Of a stretch of 64,000 nt of DNA, positions 8,727-17,303 are shown piece by piece. The notes beneath the pieces were generated by a model, which worked only from the letters and a program-made list of their open reading frames with translations, searched no databases and was not told the origin of the DNA. How positions within the stretch are numbered: position 1 is the first letter of the stretch; each line of letters opens with the position of its first letter. The stretch is from an uncultured Alcaligenaceae bacterium. Lineage in GTDB: Bacteria > Pseudomonadota > Gammaproteobacteria > Burkholderiales > Burkholderiaceae_B. The position numbers and the translations under genes were made by a program. The DNA lies in NCBI GenBank assembly GCA_937995985.1, contig CALKIR010000060.1, positions 1 to 64,000 on the forward strand, read 5' to 3'.

Positions 8727-8732
8727 CATAAT
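8727..8732 (+). promoter_or_regulatory. Probable -10 element of hemN
   Basis: CATAAT matches the -10 consensus at five of six bases. It lies at the distance from the FNR-type box expected for a class II activated promoter. No good -35 hexamer is visible, which fits an activator-dependent promoter. The transcription start is inferred only. Confidence 0.55.
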
Positions 8733-8794
8733 TGTTAAAATAGCTTAATTTTATGCTTTTTTTAATTACCAAACAGTAAGGTAAATCGACTATT

Positions 8795-10216
8795 ATGCAG
8801 CCCATCGAGACCGAGGACAATACACAGCAGTCACTACACGAGCTAAGCTTTTCTCGCCCATTAATAGAGCGTTTTGATCGCTCTGGGCCGCGCTATACCT
8901 CCTATCCAACAGCGGATAGATTTCAAGAGCCGTTTGCCGTTGAGCACTATATAGATGCTTTACAGCGACGGGCTCAGTTGGGCACTCAAGCAAGCCCGTT
9001 GTCATTATACGTACACCTGCCTTTTTGTGCTTCACTTTGTTATTTTTGTGCATGCAATAAAATCATAACCCAAGACCATTCTCGTTCTTCAGAGTATGTT
9101 CAGTATGTGCTCAGAGAGGCAGATATGGTGTTGCCTTTTTTAGGCGAGAGCACACATTTAGGGCAATTACATTTTGGTGGGGGCACCCCCACATTTTTAA
9201 ACGCCGAGGAACAAAAAGCGTTGATGACCGGGCTGCAGCAGCGCTTTCAATTTTTGCCCGATGCTGAGCTCAGTATAGAAATAGACCCCCGTACAGTCAG
9301 TACAGATACGTTATCAAATTTAGCTGAGTATGGGTTTAATCGCTGTAGTTTTGGTGTTCAAGATTTTAATCCTAGCGTGCAAGAGGCGGTTAATCGCATA
9401 CAGCCCTATCAACAGGTGGAGCAGGTGGTTTATGCAGCGCGCGCTGCTGGGTTTGATTCTATTAATACCGACCTCATTTATGGGTTGCCCAAGCAAAATG
9501 TAGACAGTTTTCAGGAAACGGTGCAATTATTGCTGCAGTTGCGACCAGAGCGTATTGCGCTATATAACTACGCGCATTTACCGCAGCGCTTTAAGGCACA
9601 GCGATTAATTAAGGCCGAAGATTTGCCTAGCCCACATGAGCGTCTTGATCTGTTCTTATTGGCAGCCCGTGCCTTAGTTGAGGCAGGCTATGTGTATATT
9701 GGCCTGGACCATTTTGCTTTGCCCACAGATGAACTGAATCAGGCACAACTAGATGGAAGTTTACAACGCAATTTTCAAGGCTACACTACACGTGCGGATC
9801 ATGATTTGATTGGGCTAGGAGTTTCCTCTATAGGCAAGGTGCAAAATACGCATGCTCAAAATAATCGCTCTTTAAAAAGCTATTATCACAGTATTGATCA
9901 GGGAGTACTGCCCACCCAACGAGGCATTGTCATGGATCAGGATGATGTCCTACGTGCCGATATTATTATGCGTTTAATGTGCAGTATGCCCGTGGTTTTT
10001 TCTGTTTATGAGCAGCACTATCAAATTAATTTTCAGGAGTATTTTGCCTCAGAGCTTAAAGAGTTACTGCCTTTTATTGATAAAGGCTTTGTCGATATGA
10101 ATGCACAGCAAATCCAAGTAACGCTTAAAGGGCGACTTTTTGTGCGGGCAATTAGCATGATTTTTGATCGATATTTAGAGCAGCGTACTCAAGCAACCTA
10201 TTCTCGTATTATTTGA
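8795..10216 (+). CDS. hemN: Oxygen-independent coproporphyrinogen III oxidase
   Basis: HemN makes protoporphyrinogen IX from coproporphyrinogen III without oxygen, by radical SAM chemistry in the cytoplasm. The 473-residue protein has the N-terminal GPRYTSYPTADRF motif. Its Fe-S motif is CASLCYFCACNK (CX3CX2C plus an adjacent Cys, near residues 81-92). Further motifs are HFGGGTPTFL, SIEIDPRT, CSFGVQDF and YGLPKQN. The C-terminal HemN domain contains RGIVMDQDDVLRADIIM. The length is slightly above the usual 455-460. The FNR-type box at 8691-8704 predicts oxygen-dependent control. A CRP/FNR regulator follows 21 bases downstream and probably shares the transcript. Confidence 0.96.
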   Translation: MQPIETEDNTQQSLHELSFSRPLIERFDRSGPRYTSYPTADRFQEPFAVEHYIDALQRRAQLGTQASPLSLYVHLPFCASLCYFCACNKIITQDHSRSSEYVQYVLREADMVLPFLGESTHLGQLHFGGGTPTFLNAEEQKALMTGLQQRFQFLPDAELSIEIDPRTVSTDTLSNLAEYGFNRCSFGVQDFNPSVQEAVNRIQPYQQVEQVVYAARAAGFDSINTDLIYGLPKQNVDSFQETVQLLLQLRPERIALYNYAHLPQRFKAQRLIKAEDLPSPHERLDLFLLAARALVEAGYVYIGLDHFALPTDELNQAQLDGSLQRNFQGYTTRADHDLIGLGVSSIGKVQNTHAQNNRSLKSYYHSIDQGVLPTQRGIVMDQDDVLRADIIMRLMCSMPVVFSVYEQHYQINFQEYFASELKELLPFIDKGFVDMNAQQIQVTLKGRLFVRAISMIFDRYLEQRTQATYSRII

Positions 10217-10237
10217 GGCGCCTTGGGAGGAATGCTG

Positions 10238-10915
10238 ATGTATGAGCAAGTGGTTTCTCTATTAAAAAATAATGTGCTGTGCGCAGAGTGGCCCCAAGAG
10301 GCCTATACTGAACTTGCAGATAAATGCTCGTTGCGCTCGGTAAAAAAGGGGACTCCGTTGTTTAGTCAGGGGCAGCCGGCCACGCATTTTTATTTGCTAG
10401 CTGCAGGTCAAGTCAGTTTAGGGCTGAGAACTCAAACAGGGACTGAACGCATTGTCTGTGAGTTAAAAGGGCCTGCTAGCTTTGGCGAGATTTATATGCT
10501 CATGCAAAACAATTATCCTTTGGATGCCTACACGGTGACAGATTGCGATTTAGCTGTAGTGCCTTTTGTAGCTTTTGTTGAGGTCATCGCCCGTCATGAG
10601 CATGCTTTAGAGCGAGTGCTCGGGGTTTTGTCAAAACGCTTATTTGCTTTAACAGGGGATTTAGCTGCCGCACCACAAAATTTCATGTCTGGCACACAGC
10701 GAGTATTGATGTACTTGTTAAGTCATTTGCCGCTGAGAAACGGAGCATCTTGTGAGTTAAAGCAACCTAAAGCAACAATTGCTCAATTCCTTAATCTAAC
10801 TCCCGAGCATTTTTCACGTATTTTGCATGATCTATCTAAGAGAGGATTTATACAGGTTCAGGGCCGTCAACTAACTTTAACTGATGTTGACGGCTTGTGT
10901 ACCTATGAGCGCTAG
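10238..10915 (+). CDS. CRP/FNR-family transcription regulator without FNR cysteine cluster
   Basis: This 225-residue regulator has a cyclic-nucleotide-binding-like fold (about 20-125, GTPLFSQGQPATHFYLLAAGQVSLGL and FGEIYML). A dimer helix (RHEHALERVLGVLSKRL) and a C-terminal winged helix-turn-helix follow. The recognition helix reads LTPEHFSRILHDL. Its ExxSR pattern is that of FNR/ANR/DNR proteins, which read TTGAT half-sites like the one in front of hemN. The N-terminal Cys-X2-Cys-X5-Cys cluster that holds the FNR 4Fe-4S centre is absent; Cys residues are scattered. It may therefore be DNR-like or sense something other than oxygen through a cluster. The start at 10238 is chosen because GGGAGG lies seven bases upstream; in-frame TTG (10223) and ATG (10232) also exist. 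Confidence 0.85.
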   Translation: MYEQVVSLLKNNVLCAEWPQEAYTELADKCSLRSVKKGTPLFSQGQPATHFYLLAAGQVSLGLRTQTGTERIVCELKGPASFGEIYMLMQNNYPLDAYTVTDCDLAVVPFVAFVEVIARHEHALERVLGVLSKRLFALTGDLAAAPQNFMSGTQRVLMYLLSHLPLRNGASCELKQPKATIAQFLNLTPEHFSRILHDLSKRGFIQVQGRQLTLTDVDGLCTYER

Positions 10916-10922
10916 GCGCTAG

Positions 10923-11828
10923 CTAAGGACGGGCGTTTTTTTCTCCCCCCAAGGCGTTCAGAAGGTCATTCAGCAAGGCTTGATATTCATGGCACATGAG
11001 CAAAAAGGTTGCGCTTAGTTCTTCTTCGGGAGCATATTCAGTTTGAGACTGTTCGTCAATGAGAATATCTAAAGGCGCTACCCGGCGTAGCTCAAGGTTT
11101 TCATATAACACAAACTCGATGCGCTCAGCCCAACTCAACCCTAACCGACTACAGTACATTCCCTGGTTGATTTGCTCTTGGATGAGCTCTTTATCTAGCT
11201 CATGACGAACATAGCGTATAGCTGCTCGTTGGTCTTGTTTGGCGCGCAACTCAGCATCTTGTTCAATCTGAAAGGGGCCTAAATCAGAGGCGGTGAGGAG
11301 CCATTGGGTCATTTGCGCACTTGGAGAGCGCTCTGTATGAACCGGTAAGGCAGGAAAAGGGCTAAAAGTCTCGCCCAATAAAGCTAGCACCTCATCAACA
11401 GTGCTTTGCGCTGCGGCATCAATGACCAGCCAATGGTGAATGGGATCTATCCAGACATGGGTGCGTCTTTGCACTGAAAAGGCCCGTGGCAATAAGATGG
11501 CTGTAACATCTTCTTTTATTTCCTGCATTTGTTTGCGACCTGGGCGGTAACCTTGTTCAGCTTCTATTTCAGCGGCCCGTTCACGAGCAAATTGATTAAT
11601 GACAGACGCAGGAAGAAGTTTTTTTTCAGTTTGTGCACAAAGCAGTAATTGGCGTTCAACAGATAATGCCAAATCACAGTCCTCAGCAGGAGCTACCCAG
11701 CCTATAGTGTTTTTGTCTTGGCTGCCTAGTGAGTGGAAACGCTGCTGATTGAGCGCTTGTAGCACTTGTTCAGTAGACAGGCTCCATTCGGGCTGTAATC
11801 GAAAAAAACGAAGGTTTTTAAACCACAT
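10923..11828 (-). CDS. rdgC: Recombination-associated protein RdgC
   Basis: This 301-residue protein starts MWFKNLRFFRL, the typical RdgC opening. It carries the family segments SVERQLLLCAQTEKKLLPASVI, EQGYRPGRKQMQEIKEDV, LLPRAFSVQRRTHVWIDP and LVIDAAAQSTVDEVL. RdgC forms a ring-shaped dimer on DNA and limits RecA loading. Here it sits divergently beside recA, with a 343-base gap between the two starts. It converges with the regulator gene at 10238-10915, 7 bases separating the stops. Confidence 0.95.
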   Translation of the reverse strand: MWFKNLRFFRLQPEWSLSTEQVLQALNQQRFHSLGSQDKNTIGWVAPAEDCDLALSVERQLLLCAQTEKKLLPASVINQFARERAAEIEAEQGYRPGRKQMQEIKEDVTAILLPRAFSVQRRTHVWIDPIHHWLVIDAAAQSTVDEVLALLGETFSPFPALPVHTERSPSAQMTQWLLTASDLGPFQIEQDAELRAKQDQRAAIRYVRHELDKELIQEQINQGMYCSRLGLSWAERIEFVLYENLELRRVAPLDILIDEQSQTEYAPEEELSATFLLMCHEYQALLNDLLNALGGEKNARP

Positions 11829-12171
11829 AAAATCAAGATCCGGTGAAGAATAAAAACAATTGATTGTACGCCTTTTACCTAATTAAAGCGCAATTATGTA
11901 GCATGTGCGCTGATTGGGGCTAAAAGCTCCTATCTAAATTATGTCTTAGTAGCATAGTGACCTAATTAGAATACGCTACAATACAAAGCCATCGGGAGCA
12001 CAGTTGAGTGGCCCTAAATCAAGCAGCAAAGCATAGGATTTGTTAAGTTGATACGGCGGATGATTCACAAACTGTGTTTTTATACAGTATAATAGCTTTT
12101 ATGCTTTTGAGTGCTGCGTCTATGGGCCGATTCCATGTGCAGTGCACGCACTAATAACGTTAGAGGATTAC
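11829..12171. other. Intergenic region between rdgC and recA
   Basis: This 343-base gap holds the divergent promoters. The recA side carries a strong promoter and LexA box (12064-12093). On the rdgC side the only candidate is a minus-strand TACAAT at 11868-11863 with a poor TTGCGC partner 19 bases further upstream. I saw no open frame with a convincing ribosome site and no stable hairpin in 11900-12060. Confidence 0.6.
12064..12093 (+). promoter_or_regulatory. recA sigma-70 promoter with LexA (SOS) box in the spacer
   Basis: TTCACA (12064-12069, five of six to the -35 consensus) and a perfect TATAAT (12088-12093) are 18 bases apart. Between them lies CTGTGTTTTTATACAG (12072-12087), an exact CTGT-N8-ACAG LexA operator. 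LexA bound here would block polymerase directly. The layout predicts classical SOS induction of recA. The recA ATG is 78 bases downstream of the -10 element. Confidence 0.9.
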
Positions 12172-13251
12172 ATGAACGACAATAGAAACAGAGCCAATAC
12201 CGCAGAGCGTGAAAAGGCCTTGGCAGCAGCTTTAAGCCAAATTGAAAAACAATTTGGCAAGGGCTCTGTCATGCGTTACGGTGACAATCAGGTCGAACAT
12301 GATATTCAGGTGTGTTCTACTGGGTCCTTGGGCTTAGATATTGCCTTAGGTGTAGGGGGGTTGCCACGCGGCCGTGTCATTGAGGTATACGGTCCTGAGT
12401 CATCAGGTAAAACCACCTTGTCACTAGAGGTGCTCGCTGAAATGCAAAAGCTAGGGGGGACATGTGCCTTTGTTGACGCAGAGCATGCCCTTGACGTGCA
12501 ATACGCTGCCAAGTTGGGAGTAAATCTGAATGACTTATTAATTTCCCAGCCTGACACAGGGGAGCAGGCCCTTGAAATTACTGAGGCTTTGGTGCGCTCG
12601 GGGTCTGTTGATTTGGTAGTAGTCGATTCGGTAGCAGCCTTAACGCCCAAAGCAGAAATTGAAGGGGATATGGGAGACTCTTTGCCCGGTTTGCAAGCGC
12701 GTTTAATGAGTCAAGCATTGCGTAAACTAACTGCTACCATCAAGCGAGCCAATTGCATGGTGATCTTTATTAATCAGATCCGCATGAAGATTGGTGTAAT
12801 GTTTGGTAATCCAGAGACCACAACGGGGGGTAATGCACTTAAGTTTTACTCTTCTGTGCGCCTAGATATACGTCGTATTGGTGCAATTAAGCGTGGCGAT
12901 GAGGTGGTCGGAAATGAGACCCGAGTCAAGGTAGTAAAAAACAAGGTAGCCCCGCCTTTTAAGCAGGCCGAGTTTGATATTATGTACGGCACGGGTATTT
13001 CCCGAGAGGGGGAAATCATTGATTTAGGTGTACAGGCTGGCATTGTAACCCGTTCTGGCGCTTGGTACAGTTATGGTGATCAGCGTCTGGGACAGGGCAA
13101 GGATAATGCTCGTGAATTTCTGATTGAGCATCCAGCTTTAGCACGTGAAATTGAAAACAAAGTTCGTGAGCATTTTGGGGTGGCTACTTTGCCGCCGGTT
13201 GAAGCCACAGAAATAGCTACTGAGGCAGACAAAGAGGACAAAGAAGATTAA
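12172..13251 (+). CDS. recA: RecA recombinase
   Basis: RecA polymerises on single-stranded DNA to drive homologous pairing, and it stimulates LexA self-cleavage. The 359-residue protein has SQIEKQFGKGSVMRYGD near the N-terminus and Walker A GPESSGKTT near residue 70. It also has FVDAEHALD, VVVDSVAALTPKAEIEG, the DNA-binding loop region ending in the filament motif INQIRMKIGVMFGNPETTTGG, and an acidic C-terminal tail. The ATG at 12172 is preferred over an in-frame start at 12142. It has AGAGGA five to ten bases upstream and gives the usual MNDNRNR-type N-terminus. An intrinsic terminator follows the stop closely. Confidence 0.98.
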   Translation: MNDNRNRANTAEREKALAAALSQIEKQFGKGSVMRYGDNQVEHDIQVCSTGSLGLDIALGVGGLPRGRVIEVYGPESSGKTTLSLEVLAEMQKLGGTCAFVDAEHALDVQYAAKLGVNLNDLLISQPDTGEQALEITEALVRSGSVDLVVVDSVAALTPKAEIEGDMGDSLPGLQARLMSQALRKLTATIKRANCMVIFINQIRMKIGVMFGNPETTTGGNALKFYSSVRLDIRRIGAIKRGDEVVGNETRVKVVKNKVAPPFKQAEFDIMYGTGISREGEIIDLGVQAGIVTRSGAWYSYGDQRLGQGKDNAREFLIEHPALAREIENKVREHFGVATLPPVEATEIATEADKEDKED

Positions 13252-13253
13252 TC

Positions 13254-13280
13254 AAACCGGGACCATGGTCCCGGTTTTTT
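13254..13280 (+). terminator. Intrinsic terminator after recA
   Basis: A perfect 24-bp palindrome (13254-13277, arms AAACCGGGACCA and TGGTCCCGGTTT) is followed by further T residues and begins three bases after the recA stop. recX starts 32 bases beyond the palindrome, so part of the recA transcription probably reads through to it, as known in other bacteria. Confidence 0.9.
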
Positions 13281-13308
13281 GTACGAGCACACAGAGGGGC
13301 ACAGGCTT

Positions 13309-13746
13309 ATGAGTACTGCTAATAGTCTCTTGTCACGAGCAGTTGCTTTATTGGCGCGGCGGGAGCATTCGCGTTTTGATTTGGCACGAAAATTACTTCG
13401 TTATACAGATAATCAAGAGGAAATCGCGCATGTGCTTCATCGCTTACAAGAAAAAGGCTTGCAATGTGATCGTCGTTTTGCGGAAACATATGTGCGCTCG
13501 CGACATGAGCGATTTGGCGTACAGCGGTTGCGCTATGAATTAGTTCAACAACAAGTTGATGAGCACATCATTAATGAGGTTTTAGCGCCTTTGCAGGAAT
13601 CAGAGTATGAGCGTGCTTATCGAGTTTGGGCGCGTAAGTTCAACCAGGCTGCTCACGATCAACGTGAATATGCTCGGCAGTATCGATTTTTAGGGCAGCG
13701 TGGTTTTAGTAGCGATACTATTCGCAAAGTGCTAAGTAGCACATGA
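13309..13746 (+). CDS. recX: Regulatory protein RecX
   Basis: This 145-residue helical protein matches RecX, which binds RecA filaments and damps their activity. Visible motifs are AVALLARREHSRFDLARKLL near residue 12 and QCDRRFAETYVRSRHERFGVQRLRYEL in the middle. The C-terminal repeat is RQYRFLGQRGFSSDTIRKVL. The ATG at 13309 is chosen over the longer frame from 13279 because it gives the standard N-terminus and keeps the gene clear of the recA terminator. Position after recA is the usual arrangement. Confidence 0.95.
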   Translation: MSTANSLLSRAVALLARREHSRFDLARKLLRYTDNQEEIAHVLHRLQEKGLQCDRRFAETYVRSRHERFGVQRLRYELVQQQVDEHIINEVLAPLQESEYERAYRVWARKFNQAAHDQREYARQYRFLGQRGFSSDTIRKVLSST

Positions 13747-13854
13747 GCCGCTGCAGATTTAAAATTCTTTTAGCTTGACCGCAGAAGTGCGCAGTTTAGC
13801 GTGGAAAGTGGTATAGTAAGCGCTTTGATTGTGTCAAAATTAGTAGGTTTTTTT

Positions 13855-14427
13855 ATGTCTTCACCTACAGAGTCCTCTGTTTCTCGTACGCCTTTACATA
13901 CGCGTTCAATTACTTCGCAGGTTTTTGAGCGTGAGGACGGGTTATGGGATTTAGAAGCCACACTCATTGATACCAAGCACTACGATTTTGAGCGCCGTGA
14001 TGGCAGCACTCACCATGCGGGTGATCCGGTGCATCACATGCAAGTTTGTGTCACGGTTGATGAGACTTTCACTATTGTGGACGCCCATGTGCAGTACACT
14101 GCAGCTCCTTATGGCGCTTCCTGTGCGGCGATTGCTGAAGATTATCGTGATCTAATCGGTTTAAATTTATTGCGTGGTTTTCGGCATGCTGTACGGGACC
14201 GTTTTGGGCGTACCGATGGATGCACGCATATGACCGAGCTTTGTCAGGTGCTTCCCACTCTCGCTGTGCAAGGGATGGGAACCCGCATGGCAAATCAACG
14301 TCGACAACGCAATGGCAAAGAGCGTAAGCCTTTTGCCGTTGATGGGTGTCATGCGTTGCGCTCAGATGGTCAGGTGGTGAAAGAGTATTATGCAGAGTGG
14401 TACAAGGCGCCTACTCAATCTAAATAA
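13855..14427 (+). CDS. DUF2889-family protein
   Basis: The 190-residue protein belongs to the DUF2889 family by its pattern LHTRSITSQVFEREDGLWDLEATLID, VHHMQVCVTVDETFTIVDA and GASCAAIAEDYRDLIGLNLL. The ending includes GCTHMTELCQVLPTLAVQ and VDGCHALRSDGQVVKEYY. The Cys/His-containing segments are conserved in the family, but no activity is established. No signal peptide or membrane segment is seen, so it should be cytoplasmic. The ATG at 13855 is preferred to a GTG at 13801, which would add an unusual hydrophobic extension. It lies between recX and sucC. Confidence 0.82.
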   Translation: MSSPTESSVSRTPLHTRSITSQVFEREDGLWDLEATLIDTKHYDFERRDGSTHHAGDPVHHMQVCVTVDETFTIVDAHVQYTAAPYGASCAAIAEDYRDLIGLNLLRGFRHAVRDRFGRTDGCTHMTELCQVLPTLAVQGMGTRMANQRRQRNGKERKPFAVDGCHALRSDGQVVKEYYAEWYKAPTQSK

Positions 14428-14475
14428 AACCAGTAGGCAGTATTTTCGTTTTTGAATTAATCAGACAGGTAACCA

Positions 14476-15642
14476 ATGAATATTCACGAATATCAAGGCA
14501 AGGCACTGTTAAGAAAGCACGGTGTGAATGTACCCCGCGGCATTCCTGTTTTTAGCGTTGACGAGGCTGTCGAAGCGGCGCAGGAGCTAGGAGGACCAGT
14601 ATGGGTCGTAAAGGCTCAAATTCATGCTGGGGGCCGAGGCAAGGGAGGCGGTGTCAAAGTTGCCAAATCCATCGATGAGGTGCGTCAATTTGCGGATGAA
14701 ATTTTAGGGATGCAATTGGTCACTCATCAAACGGGTCCCGAGGGACAAAAAGTCAGACGTTTGCTCATCGAGGAGGGGGCGGATATTCAGAAAGAGTTTT
14801 ACGTTGGTATTGTGACTGACCGTGAAACTCAGCGTGTATGCGTCATGGCCTCAGCCGAAGGAGGGGTAGAAATCGAGGAAGTGGCAGAGGAGAATCCCGA
14901 TGCAATTCTAAAGGTCTTTGTTGACCCTGCACAGGGGTTGACCAAAGAAGAGGCGCTCGGTCTGGCCCAAGGTATTGGTATTCCTGAGGCATCCCAAGAG
15001 CAAGCAGCAGACATGTTACAAAAGTTGTATCAGGTGTATTGGGATTACGATGCCTCTTTAGCAGAGATTAACCCGCTTGTACTAACAGGCAGTGGGGAGG
15101 TCATCGCTCTAGATGCCAAGTTTAACTTTGATAGTAATGCTTTATACCGTCAAGAGGAAATAGTTAGTTTCCGTGATCTTGATGAAGAGGATCCTGCCGA
15201 AGTAGAAGCCAGTAAGCATGATCTTGCCTATATTCAGCTCGATGGAAATATTGGTTGCTTAGTGAATGGCGCGGGACTAGCTATGGCTACCATGGATACG
15301 ATCAAACTATTTGGCGGTGAGCCAGCTAACTTTTTAGATGTTGGCGGGGGGGCCAGTGCTGAAAAAGTTACCGAAGCCTTCAAAATTATGTTGCGCAACG
15401 AAAATGTAAAAGCCATTTTAGTTAATATTTTCGGCGGCATTATGCGTTGTGATGTGATTGCAGAAGGGGTGATTGCAGCAAGTAAAGCAGTCAATCTCAA
15501 TGTGCCTTTAGTGGTACGGATGAAGGGTACCAACGAAGAGCAGGGCAAACAGATGCTGGCTGAATCTGGTCTGCCAATTATTAGTGCAGATACCATGGCT
15601 GAAGCGGCAACCAAAATTGTCGAGGCCGCAAAGGGCGCGTAG
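14476..15642 (+). CDS. sucC: Succinyl-CoA synthetase beta subunit
   Basis: SucC carries the nucleotide-binding ATP-grasp half of the enzyme that converts succinyl-CoA to succinate with nucleoside triphosphate formation in the TCA cycle. The 388-residue protein opens MNIHEYQGKALLRKHGV and has AQIHAGGRGKGGGVKVA. Further motifs are LAEINPLVLTGSGEVIALDAKF and FLDVGGGASAEKVTEAFKI, then the C-terminal NIFGGIMRCDVIAEGV. sucD follows after 50 bases in the normal order. Confidence 0.98.
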   Translation: MNIHEYQGKALLRKHGVNVPRGIPVFSVDEAVEAAQELGGPVWVVKAQIHAGGRGKGGGVKVAKSIDEVRQFADEILGMQLVTHQTGPEGQKVRRLLIEEGADIQKEFYVGIVTDRETQRVCVMASAEGGVEIEEVAEENPDAILKVFVDPAQGLTKEEALGLAQGIGIPEASQEQAADMLQKLYQVYWDYDASLAEINPLVLTGSGEVIALDAKFNFDSNALYRQEEIVSFRDLDEEDPAEVEASKHDLAYIQLDGNIGCLVNGAGLAMATMDTIKLFGGEPANFLDVGGGASAEKVTEAFKIMLRNENVKAILVNIFGGIMRCDVIAEGVIAASKAVNLNVPLVVRMKGTNEEQGKQMLAESGLPIISADTMAEAATKIVEAAKGA

Positions 15643-15692
15643 CACCTGTTCCCGTATTCAAGCTACCCATAAGCATTCGATAAGGAATTCAC

Positions 15693-16574
15693 ATGTCAAT
15701 TCTTGTAAATAAAGACACTAAAGTTATTACCCAGGGGATTACTGGCAATACCGGACAATTTCATACACGCATGTGCCGTGAGTATGGCAATGGGATGGAG
15801 GCTTTTGTGGCAGGGGTAAACCCTCGCCGGGCCGGCCAAGATTTTGAAGGTATTCCCATCTATGGCACCGTCAAAGAGGCCAAGGAGCAGACAGGAGCTA
15901 CCGTTTCAGTTATCTATGTGCCTCCCGCTGGTGCCGCTGATGCCATTTGGGAGGCGGTAGACGCTGACCTGGATTTAGTGATTTGTATCACTGAGGGCAT
16001 TCCTGTACGAGATATGCTTGAGTTGCGTAACAGAATGCGTGCAGAAAATAAAAAGACCCTATTGCTTGGCCCGAATTGCCCCGGTGTAATTACTCCAGGC
16101 GAGATTAAAATTGGTATTATGCCTGGTCATATTCATAAAAAAGGGCGCATTGGTGTAGTCAGCCGTTCTGGGACCTTGACATACGAGGCTGTGGCACAGC
16201 TTACCGAGTTAGGGTTAGGGCAATCAACAGCAGTGGGTATTGGGGGAGACCCAATCAATGGTCTGAAGCATATTGATGTGCTCAAAATGTTTAATGAGGA
16301 CCCTAATACTGATGCAGTTGTCATGATTGGTGAGATTGGGGGGCCTGACGAAGTGAATGCTGCGCGTTGGGCAAAAGAGAATATGACCAAGCCTGTCGTA
16401 GGGTTTATTGCCGGTGTAACGGCGCCTGCAGGCAAGCGCATGGGGCATGCAGGGGCATTGATCTCTGGGGGCGATGATACTGCTCAGGCCAAGCTAGAGG
16501 TGCTCGAAGAGTGCGGCATTCGCACCACCATGAACCCCTCTGAAATGGGTAAGCTGCTCAAGTCAGTGCTCTAA
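15693..16574 (+). CDS. sucD: Succinyl-CoA synthetase alpha subunit
   Basis: SucD binds CoA and carries the phospho-histidine. The 293-residue protein shows the CoA-binding Rossmann start VITQGITGNTGQFHTRMC. It also has GPNCPGVITPGEIKIGIMPG, SRSGTLTYEAVAQLTELG, GIGGDPINGLKHIDVL and the active-site GKRMGHAGALISGGDDTA with the catalytic His. AAGGA precedes the ATG at 15693. It forms an operon with sucC, and a TerC-family gene starts 21 bases downstream. Confidence 0.98.
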   Translation: MSILVNKDTKVITQGITGNTGQFHTRMCREYGNGMEAFVAGVNPRRAGQDFEGIPIYGTVKEAKEQTGATVSVIYVPPAGAADAIWEAVDADLDLVICITEGIPVRDMLELRNRMRAENKKTLLLGPNCPGVITPGEIKIGIMPGHIHKKGRIGVVSRSGTLTYEAVAQLTELGLGQSTAVGIGGDPINGLKHIDVLKMFNEDPNTDAVVMIGEIGGPDEVNAARWAKENMTKPVVGFIAGVTAPAGKRMGHAGALISGGDDTAQAKLEVLEECGIRTTMNPSEMGKLLKSVL

Positions 16575-16595
16575 CCCCTAATTAAGGCAAACTGT

Positions 16596-17303
16596 ATGCT
16601 AGAGTTTTTTGGTGAATTGCATTGGGGTGTTTTATTCCAAATCATCCTCATTGATATTTTATTGGGTGGGGATAATGCCTTAGTCATTGCTCTGGCATGC
16701 AGAAATCTGGATCCAAAGCGGCGCCGAGCTGGAATCTTTTGGGGCACTTTTGCTGCTATAGGCTTGCGTGTTGTATTAATTTTCTTTGCGCTAAGTTTAT
16801 TAGCCACGCCCTTTCTTAAGATCGTTGGCGCCGCTTTACTTATTTGGATAGGTATTTCTTTGCTGCTGCCTGGTGAAGGAGGAGAAAATAGCTTAAAGGC
16901 CGAGGCAACCTTATTAGGTGCTATTAAAACAATCATAATCGCCGATTTTGTGATGAGTCTCGATAATGTGCTCGCAATTGCCGGGGTGGCTCATGGCACA
17001 GATTATCAATTGTTTTATGTTGTTTTTGGCCTTTTGCTCAGTGTTCCTATTATTATTTGGGGCAGTACCGTTATACTAAGGATACTCGACCGATTCCCAA
17101 TAGTAGTCTTATTGGGGGCGGGATTATTAGGTTGGATTGCTGGAGGGATGCTGGTTACAGATGAGTTCATCACCAAGCAATTTGGCCTTGTGGCACGCTC
17201 TACCCAGCTGTTTGCTGAGGTGCTTTGTGCCCTAATAGTAATGATTGTAGGTCGCTATTTAGCTAAGCGACGGGAAAATAAAACAAAGGTTCTAAAGTCA
17301 TGA
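16596..17303 (+). CDS. TerC-family integral membrane protein (YjbE type)
   Basis: This 235-residue protein has about seven membrane helices. It carries the two TerC signature motifs, DILLGGDNALVIALACRNL near residue 19 and DFVMSLDNVLAIAGVAHG near residue 118; the membrane Asp residues are the likely metal-contacting sites. TerC-family proteins have been linked to metal ion export, often manganese, and to tellurite resistance; the substrate here cannot be read from sequence. It follows sucD by 21 bases and is translationally coupled (ATGA) to a 42-residue membrane microprotein. Confidence 0.88.
   Translation: MLEFFGELHWGVLFQIILIDILLGGDNALVIALACRNLDPKRRRAGIFWGTFAAIGLRVVLIFFALSLLATPFLKIVGAALLIWIGISLLLPGEGGENSLKAEATLLGAIKTIIIADFVMSLDNVLAIAGVAHGTDYQLFYVVFGLLLSVPIIIWGSTVILRILDRFPIVVLLGAGLLGWIAGGMLVTDEFITKQFGLVARSTQLFAEVLCALIVMIVGRYLAKRRENKTKVLKS

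Noticed and set aside
8793..9053. Minus-strand 86-codon frame over the hemN start
   Set aside because: Overlaps the conserved HemN N-terminus and Fe-S motif on the other strand; no independent support.
10905..10925. Possible bidirectional terminator between the FNR-like gene and rdgC
   Set aside because: The GCGCTAGGCGCTAGC stretch looks palindromic but the arms do not pair properly and no T-run follows.
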